Source of the DNA: Gammaproteobacteria bacterium
GTDB lineage: Bacteria > Pseudomonadota > Gammaproteobacteria > DRLM01
Length of the DNA stretch: 5,204 bases
Assembly (NCBI GenBank): GCA_015490395.1
Contig: WFXX01000221.1
Span: forward strand, 1 to 5,204
Reading direction: 5' to 3'
The notes under the pieces are model-generated. The model worked only from the letters and a program-made list of their open reading frames with translations. It did not search any database and had not been told where the DNA came from. Position 1 is the stretch's first letter. The number at the start of each line of letters is the position of its first letter. Shown here piece after piece: positions 1-5,204 of the stretch. The position numbers and the translations under genes were made by a program.

Positions 1-1
1 C

Positions 2-166
2 TACGGGGTGCATCCCACCCGAGCCCTGGCGCAGGAGGCGGCCCGCCGGATCCAAGGGCGCCTGGGCCTCAAGCCCTGGGTGCGGCGGGTGGGTGCCCTC
101 AAGGCCGCGTTGGCCCCGGAGCCCTCCACCGGGCCCGGGGCGGCTCCCAAGCCCCCGGCAAATTGA
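2..166 (+). CDS. C-terminal end of a SPOR-domain (DamX-like) protein, 5' truncated by window edge
   Basis: The open frame enters from the left edge and gives 54 residues before TGA at 164-166. The segment YGVHPTRALAQEAARRI followed by LKPWVRRVGALKAAL has the layout of the second half of a SPOR domain: a 'YG..xTRAxA' strand-helix, then the 'KPWVRxxxxLxxxL' strand and final helix typical of DamX-type proteins. SPOR domains bind denuded septal peptidoglycan; DamX is an inner-membrane division protein with its SPOR domain in the periplasm at the C-terminus, which fits this position. A 17-residue Pro/Ala/Gly-rich tail follows the domain. Gammaproteobacteria commonly carry a DamX- or ExeA/SPOR-type gene between aroB and gltB, which supports the call. 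No U-tract terminator follows the stop, so some readthrough into gltB is possible. The N-terminal part, including any membrane segment or ATPase domain, lies outside the window, so the exact family member cannot be named. Confidence 0.68.
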   Translation, partial: YGVHPTRALAQEAARRIQGRLGLKPWVRRVGALKAALAPEPSTGPGAAPKPPAN

Positions 167-191
167 AGCCCCTCTGGGGCGCCGCTATACT
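163..191 (+). promoter_or_regulatory. Predicted sigma70-type promoter for gltBD
   Basis: TTGAAG at 163-168 (4 of 6 matches to TTGACA) is separated by exactly 17 bp from TATACT at 186-191 (5 of 6 matches to TATAAT). TATACT stands out as an AT-rich island in very GC-rich DNA. The -35 hexamer contains the TGA stop of the upstream gene, so the promoter starts inside the preceding coding region. Transcription would begin near 198, giving a leader of about 80 nt before the gltB ATG. A short GCCCC-TCT-GGGGC inverted repeat (168-180) lies in the spacer, and GGGT-C-ACCC (192-200) lies at the expected start point. Either could be an operator, but neither matches a regulator site I recognise. The elements are seen directly; promoter activity is inferred. 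Confidence 0.6.
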
Positions 192-204
192 GGGTCACCC
201 TTTT

Positions 205-254
205 GCCCGCGCATCGCGGGGAGCCTTTGCTGCGCCCGCGCGAGCGACGCGGGC
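205..254 (+). repeat. Repeated self-complementary arms in the gltB leader (possible alternative hairpins)
   Basis: The 8-mer GCCCGCGC occurs at 205-212 and again at 234-241. Its complementary arm CGCGGG occurs at 215-220 and at 248-253. This allows two adjacent hairpins: 206-211 with 215-220 (6 bp, 3-nt loop) and 234-240 with 248-254 (7 bp, 7-nt loop). It also allows competing pairings: 215-220 with 235-240 (14-nt loop), or 205-211 with 248-254. The two halves look like imperfect tandem copies, each beginning with a CCTTTTG/CCTTTGC stretch (from 199 and from 224). The predicted start point near 198 places all arms in the transcript. No U-run follows, so this is not an obvious intrinsic attenuator. 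A regulatory role is speculation; the repeats themselves are plain in the sequence. Confidence 0.5.
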
Positions 255-279
255 CGAGGCTCGTCGGGAGAGGTCGGCC
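252..279 (+). promoter_or_regulatory. gltB Shine-Dalgarno region enclosed by an inverted repeat
   Basis: GGGAGAGG at 266-273 lies 6 nt before the ATG at 280 and is a good Shine-Dalgarno sequence; it decides the gltB start. It sits in the 16-nt loop of a perfect 6-bp inverted repeat, GGCCGA (252-257) with TCGGCC (274-279), whose 3' arm touches the start codon. The 5' arm shares 252-254 with the upstream 234-240/248-254 hairpin, so the two stems cannot both form fully. The ribosome binding site call is firm; an effect of the stem on translation is inferred only. Confidence 0.65.
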
Positions 280-3200
280 ATGAGCGGCACCCACACCACG
301 AAGCGGCCCCCGGGCGGCCGTCGCGGCCTGCTGGATCCGGCTCTGGAGCGCGACAGCTGCGGCTTCGGTCTCATCGCCCACCTGGACGGGGAGGCCAGCG
401 CCTGGCTGGTGCGCACCGCCATCGGCTCCCTGGCCCGGCTCACCCACCGGGGCGCCGTGGCCGCCGACGGCAAGAGCGGCGACGGCTGCGGCCTGCTCCT
501 GCGCCTGCCCGAGGCCTTCCTGCGCGAGGCGGCGGGCGAGGCCGGCATCGCCCTGGGCGAGCGCTTCGCGGTGGGGATGGTCTTCCTCAACCCCGACCCG
601 GAGCGGGCCGAGCGGGCCCGCCGGACCCTGGAGGCGAGCCTGCGCCGGGAGGGCTTCCAGCCCCTGGGCTGGCGGCCGGTGCCGGTCAATCCGCAGGCCC
701 TGGGCGAGGAGGCCCGCCGCACCCAGCCCCGCATCGAGCAGCTCTTCGTGGGCCTGCCGGCGGTGGAGGCCGAGGACGCCGAGGCCGCCTGGGAGCGCGG
801 CCTCTACGTGGCCCGGCGCCGGGCGGAGAAGGCCCTGGCCGAGGACCCGGTCTTCTACGTGCCCACCCTCTCCACCCGGGTCATCGGCTACAAGGGGTTG
901 GTGATGCCGGCCAACCTGCCGGCCTTCTACCCGGACCTGGCCCGGGAGGACCTGGCCTCCTCCCTGTGCGTCTTCCACCAGCGCTTCTCCACCAACACCT
1001 GGCCCCAGTGGCGCCTGGCCCAGCCCTTCCGCTTCCTGGCCCACAACGGCGAGATCAACACCATCTGGGGCAACCGCAACTGGGCGGTGGCCCGGGGCAA
1101 CCGCTTCCCCATCCCCGGCATCGCGGACAGGGAGGCGGTGCTGCCCCTGGTGGACCGGGAGGGCTCCGACTCCTGCAGCCTGGACAACATGCTCGAGGCC
1201 CTGCTGGCCGGCGGCATGGACATCTTCCGGGCCATGCGCCTGCTCATCCCGCCGGCCTGGCAGAACGTGGAAGCCATGGATCCCGACCTGCGGGCCTTCT
1301 ACGAGTACCACTCCATGCACATGGAGCCCTGGGACGGGCCCGCGGGCATCGTGCTCACCGACGGCCGCCACGCCGCTTGCATCCTGGACCGCAACGGCCT
1401 GCGCCCAGCCCGCTGGGTGCTCACCGCCGACCGACACATCACCCTGGCCTCCGAGGTGGGGGTCTGGGACTACCGGCCCGAGGACGTGGTGATGAAAGGG
1501 CGGCTGCGGCCCGGGCAGATGATCGCCGCGGACACCGCCACCGGGGAGCTGCTCCTGCCCGAGGCCATCGACGGGCGGCTGGCCCGCCGGCGCCCCTATC
1601 GGGCCTGGCTGCAGGAGCGCTGCCGGCACCTGGACGCCCGCCTGCCCGAGGACGCCCCGGTGCCGACGTGGGACGAGGAGACCCTGGCCGTCCACCAGAA
1701 GCTCTTCCAGGTCACCTTCGAGGAGCAGGAGCAGGTGCTGCGCCCCCTGGCCGAGGCCGGCCAGGAGGCGGTGGGCTCCATGGGGGACGACACCCCCATG
1801 GCCGTGCTCTCCCAACGGGTGCGCCCCCTGTACGACTACTTCCGCCAGCAGTTCGCGCAGGTCACCAACCCCCCCATCGACCCCCTGCGCGAGCAGATCG
1901 TGATGAGCCTGGAGACCTGCTTCGGGCGCGAGCGCAGCCTCTTCGAGGAGTCCCCGGAGCACGCCGACCGGCTCCTGGCCGACTCCCCCGTGCTGGCCGA
2001 GGAGAAGCTGGAGCAGCTCCTGGAGCTGGGCCGCCAGGACCCGAGCTATCGGGCCGAGCGCCTGAGCCTGCACTACGACCCGGCCCTGGGCCTGAAGAGG
2101 GCCCTGGAGGCCCTCTGCGAGCGCGCGGTGGAGGCGGTGCGGGCTGGGGCGGTGGTGCTGGTGCTCAGCGACCGGGACCCGGAGCCCGGGCGCCTCACCG
2201 CGCACGCCCTCCTGGCCGTGGGGGCGGTGCACCACCGCCTGGTGCGCGAGGGGCTGCGCTGCGACGCCAACCTGGTGGTGGAGACCGGCACGGCCCGGGA
2301 CCCCCACCACATCGCCTGCCTCATCGGCTACGGGGCCACCGCCGTGGTCCCCTACCTGGCCTACCAGTGCCTCTACGCCATGGCCGCCCGGGGGGAGACC
2401 CCGGGGCGCACCCCGGTGCAGCTGGCCCGGGCCTACCGCAAGGGCATCAACAAGGGGCTGCTCAAGATCCTCTCCAAGATGGGGATCTCGGCCATCTCCA
2501 GCTACCGCGGCGCCCAGCTCTTCGAGGCCGTGGGCCTGGACGAGGAGGTCATCGCCCTCTGCTTCCCTGGCACCCAGAGCCGCATCCGTGGCGCGGGGTT
2601 CGACGAGCTGGAGGCCGATGCCCGGGAGCTGGCCCGCCGGGCCTGGAACCGGCGCCGCCCCCCCGAGCACGGGGGCCTGCTCAAGTTCGTCCACGGGGGC
2701 GAGTACCACGCCTTCAACCCGGACGTGGTGGCGGCCCTGCGCCGGGCGGTGCAGACCGGTGACTACGAGGACTACCGGCGCTTCGCGGAGCTGGTCAACG
2801 GCCGCCCCGTGGCCGTGCTCCGGGACCTGCTGCGTCTCAAGAGCGACCGCGAGCCGATCCCCGTGGAGGAGGTGGAGCCCGTGGAGGCCATCGTGCGGCG
2901 CTTCGACACCGCCGCCATGAGCCTGGGGGCCCTCTCCCCTGAGGCCCACGAGGCCCTGGCCATCGCCATGAACCGGCTCGGGGGGCGCTCCAACTCGGGC
3001 GAGGGGGGCGAGGACCCGGCTCGCTACGGCACCGAGAAGGTCTCCAAGATCAAGCAGGTGGCCTCCGGGCGCTTCGGCGTGACCCCGGCCTACCTGGTCA
3101 ACGCCGAGGTGCTGCAGATCAAGATCGCCCAGGGGGCCAAGCCCGGCGAGGGCGGCCAGCTGCCCGGGCACAAGGTGGACCGGCTCATCGCCCGGCTGCG

Positions 3201-4776
3201 CTTCTGCAACCCGGGCACGCCCCTCATCTCGCCGCCGCCCCACCACGACATCTACTCCATCGAGGACCTGGCCCAGCTCATCTTCGACCTCAAGCAGGTC
3301 AACCCCGAGGCCCTGGTCTCGGTGAAGCTGGTCTCCGAGCCGGGGGTGGGCACCATCGCCGCGGGGGTGGCCAAGGCCTATGCCGATCTCATCACCATCG
3401 CCGGCTACGACGGAGGCACCGGGGCCAGCCCCCTGACCTCCATCAAGTACGCCGGCTCCCCCTGGGAGCTGGGCCTGAGCGAGACCCAGCAGGCCTTACG
3501 GGCCAACGACCTGCGGGCCAAGGTGCGCCTGCAGACCGACGGGGGCCTCAAGACCGGCCTGGACGTGGTCAAGGCCGCCCTGCTGGGGGCGGAGAGCTTC
3601 GGCTTCGGCACCGGCCCCATGATCGCCCTGGGCTGCAAGTACCTGCGCATCTGCCACCTGAACAACTGCGCCACCGGCGTGGCCACCCAGAACGAGGTGC
3701 TGCGCAAGCGGCACTTCATCGGGGCCCCCGAGATGGTGATGAACTACTTCCGCTTCGTGGCCCAGGAGGTGCGCGAGCTGCTGGCCGCCCTGGGCTACCG
3801 GCGGCTGGAGGAGATCATCGGGCGCACCGAGCTCCTGGAGCCGGTGGAAGGGATCACGCCCAAGCAGCGCCGGCTGGATCTCGCCCCCATCCTGGCCGAC
3901 GGGGGCGTGCCCGCCGAGGCCCCCCGCCACTGCCAGGTGCCGCGCAACGAGCCCTGGGACAAGGGGGAGCTGGCCGAGCGCATGGTGCGCGACTGCCTGC
4001 CGGCCATCGAGGCCCGCACCGGGGGCACCTTCCACTACGAGATCCGCAACACCCACCGCTCCATCGGGGCACGGCTCTCCGGCGAGATCGCCCGCCGCTG
4101 GGGCGATAAGGGTATGGAGGAGACTCCCATTACCGTGCGCCTGACCGGCACCGCCGGCCAGAGCTTCGGGGTCTGGAACGCCGGGGGCCTACACCTGGAG
4201 CTCGAGGGCGATGCCAACGACTACGTGGGCAAGGGCATGGCCGGGGGGCGCATCGTGATCTACCCGCCCCGGGGCAGCCGCTTCGCCAGCCGCGAGGCCA
4301 CCATCATCGGCAACACCTGTCTCTACGGGGCCACGGGCGGCAAGCTCTTTGCCGCCGGCCTGGCCGGGGAGCGCTTCGCGGTGCGCAACTCCGGCGCCGT
4401 CGCGGTGGTGGAGGGCTGCGGCGACCACGGTTGCGAGTACATGACGCGGGGGGTGGTCGTGGTGCTCGGCCCCACCGGGCTGAACTTCGGCGCTGGCATG
4501 ACCGGGGGTCTGGCCTTCGTGCTGGATCTGGATCGGGGCTTCGTGGACCGCTACAACCACGAGCTGGTGGACATCCACCGCATCACCACCGAGCCCATGG
4601 AGGCCTACCGGGACTATCTGCGCTCCCTGATCGAGGAGTTCACCGAGGCCACCGGCAGCGCCTGGGGGCGGGAGATCCTGGGCGACTTCGAGGCCTTCCT
4701 GCCCAGCTTCTGGCTGGTCAAGCCCAAGAGCGCCGAGCTCGAGACCCTGCTGGATACCCTGCTCAACGCCGCCTGA
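280..4776 (+). CDS. gltB: Glutamate synthase (NADPH) large (alpha) subunit
   Basis: This cytoplasmic enzyme subunit converts glutamine plus 2-oxoglutarate to two glutamates, using electrons passed on from GltD. It has 1498 residues, close to the 1486 of E. coli GltB, with no frameshift. The ATG at 280 has a good Shine-Dalgarno sequence and leaves a 26-residue propeptide before Cys27 (ERDSCGFG), the expected N-terminal nucleophile of the class II amidotransferase domain (about 27-430). That domain also shows HRGA (56-59), NGEINT (256-261) and SDSCSLDN (296-303). A central domain (about 490-800) includes YDYFRQQFAQVTNPPIDP from 518. The FMN synthase domain (about 865-1225) carries SNSGEGGE (904-911), AKPGEGGQL around Lys954, YDGGTGA (1043-1049) and the [3Fe-4S] cysteines 1119, 1125 and 1130 (C-x5-C-x4-C). 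The C-terminal GXGXG beta-helix spans about 1288-1420. All expected key residues are present. gltD follows 2 nt after the stop. The frame is open back to TTG 163, but that longer start has no Shine-Dalgarno sequence and would read through the promoter. Confidence 0.98.
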   Translation: MSGTHTTKRPPGGRRGLLDPALERDSCGFGLIAHLDGEASAWLVRTAIGSLARLTHRGAVAADGKSGDGCGLLLRLPEAFLREAAGEAGIALGERFAVGMVFLNPDPERAERARRTLEASLRREGFQPLGWRPVPVNPQALGEEARRTQPRIEQLFVGLPAVEAEDAEAAWERGLYVARRRAEKALAEDPVFYVPTLSTRVIGYKGLVMPANLPAFYPDLAREDLASSLCVFHQRFSTNTWPQWRLAQPFRFLAHNGEINTIWGNRNWAVARGNRFPIPGIADREAVLPLVDREGSDSCSLDNMLEALLAGGMDIFRAMRLLIPPAWQNVEAMDPDLRAFYEYHSMHMEPWDGPAGIVLTDGRHAACILDRNGLRPARWVLTADRHITLASEVGVWDYRPEDVVMKGRLRPGQMIAADTATGELLLPEAIDGRLARRRPYRAWLQERCRHLDARLPEDAPVPTWDEETLAVHQKLFQVTFEEQEQVLRPLAEAGQEAVGSMGDDTPMAVLSQRVRPLYDYFRQQFAQVTNPPIDPLREQIVMSLETCFGRERSLFEESPEHADRLLADSPVLAEEKLEQLLELGRQDPSYRAERLSLHYDPALGLKRALEALCERAVEAVRAGAVVLVLSDRDPEPGRLTAHALLAVGAVHHRLVREGLRCDANLVVETGTARDPHHIACLIGYGATAVVPYLAYQCLYAMAARGETPGRTPVQLARAYRKGINKGLLKILSKMGISAISSYRGAQLFEAVGLDEEVIALCFPGTQSRIRGAGFDELEADARELARRAWNRRRPPEHGGLLKFVHGGEYHAFNPDVVAALRRAVQTGDYEDYRRFAELVNGRPVAVLRDLLRLKSDREPIPVEEVEPVEAIVRRFDTAAMSLGALSPEAHEALAIAMNRLGGRSNSGEGGEDPARYGTEKVSKIKQVASGRFGVTPAYLVNAEVLQIKIAQGAKPGEGGQLPGHKVDRLIARLRFCNPGTPLISPPPHHDIYSIEDLAQLIFDLKQVNPEALVSVKLVSEPGVGTIAAGVAKAYADLITIAGYDGGTGASPLTSIKYAGSPWELGLSETQQALRANDLRAKVRLQTDGGLKTGLDVVKAALLGAESFGFGTGPMIALGCKYLRICHLNNCATGVATQNEVLRKRHFIGAPEMVMNYFRFVAQEVRELLAALGYRRLEEIIGRTELLEPVEGITPKQRRLDLAPILADGGVPAEAPRHCQVPRNEPWDKGELAERMVRDCLPAIEARTGGTFHYEIRNTHRSIGARLSGEIARRWGDKGMEETPITVRLTGTAGQSFGVWNAGGLHLELEGDANDYVGKGMAGGRIVIYPPRGSRFASREATIIGNTCLYGATGGKLFAAGLAGERFAVRNSGAVAVVEGCGDHGCEYMTRGVVVVLGPTGLNFGAGMTGGLAFVLDLDRGFVDRYNHELVDIHRITTEPMEAYRDYLRSLIEEFTEATGSAWGREILGDFEAFLPSFWLVKPKSAELETLLDTLLNAA

Positions 4777-4778
4777 CC

Positions 4779-5204
4779 ATGGCCGACGACTCCGCCAAGA
4801 AGCTCAGCGAGGTGGCCCGGCACTTCGAGTTCCTGGAGGTGCCCCGCCAGGATCCGCCCAAGGCGCCCCCCGAGGAGCGCATCCGCCACTTCCGGGAGCT
4901 CTACGGGCAGTTCGACCCGCAGACGGCGGCCGTGCAGGCCGCCCGCTGCCTGCACTGCGGCAACCCCTACTGCGAGTGGAAGTGCCCCGTGCACAACTAC
5001 ATCCCCAACTGGCTGCGCCTGGTGCGCGAGGGGCTCATCGAGGAGGCGGCGGAGCTGTCCCACCGCACCAACTCCCTGCCGGAGATCTGCGGCCGGGTCT
5101 GCCCCCAGGACCGCCTCTGCGAGGGGGCCTGCACCCTGGCCGACGGCTTCGGGGCGGTCACCATCGGGGCCATCGAGAAGTTCATCACCGCCGAGGCCCT
5201 CAAG
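4779..5204 (+). CDS. gltD: Glutamate synthase (NADPH) small (beta) subunit, 3' truncated by window edge
   Basis: GltD oxidises NADPH through FAD and sends electrons via [4Fe-4S] clusters to GltB. Only the first 142 residues of a protein usually about 470-490 long are present, and the frame is still open at the last base. They make up the N-terminal iron-sulfur domain. Two cysteine groups are intact: Cys57, 60, 65 and 69 in RCLHCGNPYCEWKCPVHN, and Cys104, 108, 114 and 118 in ICGRVCPQDRLCEGAC. These are the eight conserved cysteines around the two [4Fe-4S] clusters of this family. The segments NYIPNWLRLV, AAELSHRTNSLPE and FGAVTIGAIEKFI match GltD closely. The FAD and NADPH Rossmann domains lie beyond the edge. 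The ATG at 4779 is chosen because it gives a normal-length leader before FEFLEVPRQDP. It follows the gltB TGA by 2 nt, with no clear Shine-Dalgarno sequence, which suggests translational coupling. Related proteins (AegA, DPD, PreT, GltA-like) share the cysteine motif, but the sequence and the gltB neighbour make GltD near certain. Confidence 0.97.
   Translation, partial: MADDSAKKLSEVARHFEFLEVPRQDPPKAPPEERIRHFRELYGQFDPQTAAVQAARCLHCGNPYCEWKCPVHNYIPNWLRLVREGLIEEAAELSHRTNSLPEICGRVCPQDRLCEGACTLADGFGAVTIGAIEKFITAEALK

Noticed and set aside
135..180. Possible intrinsic terminator after the upstream gene (CCGGGG 135-140 with CCCCGG 153-158; GCCCC 168-172 with GGGGC 176-180)
   Set aside because: Neither stem is followed by a T-run. 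The first lies inside the coding end and is followed by CAAATTGA; the second sits in the promoter spacer. Rho-dependent termination cannot be judged by eye.
190..207. Possible sigma54 promoter (GG at 193-194, then N10, then GC at 205-206, with TTGC at 203-206), attractive because gltB is a nitrogen gene
   Set aside because: Only the GG-N10-GC core and the TTGC element fit; the -24 block reads GGGTCA instead of TGGCAC. No NtrC-like site (GCAC-N7-GTGC type) is visible, and the sigma70 match beside it is much better.
93..2762. An 889-codon + strand open frame overlapping gltB in another frame
   Set aside because: The product is a Gly/Pro/Arg/Ala-rich shadow sequence with no family resemblance, caused by the lack of AT-rich stop codons. 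It overlaps the certain gltB frame and the end of the upstream gene.
1..3246. A 1081-codon open frame on the - strand, antisense to gltB and open at the left edge
   Set aside because: It is in codon register with gltB, so it could be stopped only by TTA, CTA or TCA codons in gltB, which this GC-rich codon usage almost never uses (TTA at 3496 and CTA at 4189 are the breaks). Its product is a low-complexity Gly/Ala/Val/His/Pro-rich sequence with no recognisable domain, while the sense frame encodes full-length GltB.
280..4776. Whether GltB is an unusual fusion, a ferredoxin-dependent type or a degraded copy
   Set aside because: Domain order, length and key residues (Cys27, NGEINT, SDS, Lys954, the three [3Fe-4S] cysteines) are all standard, and a gltD partner follows directly, so it reads as an ordinary NADPH-type large subunit.
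3496..5203. Several shorter - strand open frames antisense to gltB and gltD
   Set aside because: They show the same GC-driven shadow pattern, with no ribosome sites or recognisable domains, opposite well-conserved coding sequence.

Overview
This window is a glutamate synthase (GOGAT) locus, read entirely on the + strand. It holds the tail of an upstream SPOR/DamX-like gene, a complete gltB (large subunit) and the first 142 codons of gltD (small subunit). The DNA is very GC-rich (about 70% or more by eye), with codons ending almost always in G or C. GltB closely matches the proteobacterial NADPH-GOGAT type. A SPOR-type cell-division gene directly before gltB-gltD matches the gammaproteobacterial order aroK-aroB-damX/exeA-like-gltB-gltD-hemE. 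I therefore infer a high-GC gammaproteobacterium, possibly a Chromatiales/Ectothiorhodospiraceae-type organism. The lineage is inference and cannot be fixed from this window.

Layout: positions 2-166 encode the last 54 residues of the upstream protein. Positions 167-279 are the only non-coding stretch, a compact control region. A sigma70-like promoter has its -35 hexamer (163-168) overlapping the upstream stop codon and its -10 hexamer at 186-191. The predicted leader of about 80 nt contains repeated self-complementary GC arms (205-254), and a further inverted repeat (252-257/274-279) brackets the gltB ribosome binding site. gltB runs from 280 to 4776. gltD starts 2 nt after the gltB stop, at 4779, and runs off the right edge.

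Function: GltB releases ammonia from glutamine at its N-terminal cysteine and channels it to the FMN site, where 2-oxoglutarate is converted to glutamate. GltD takes electrons from NADPH through FAD and passes them via [4Fe-4S] clusters to the [3Fe-4S]/FMN centre of GltB. With glutamine synthetase this forms the GS-GOGAT ammonia assimilation route.

I found no mobile element, CRISPR array, RNA gene or previously undescribed protein system. Both complete and partial proteins look like intact, ordinary housekeeping genes. The most interesting non-routine signal is the gltB leader, where mutually exclusive hairpins could in principle control access to the start codon. That is a hypothesis from base-pairing only, and GC-rich DNA makes short complementary arms common.
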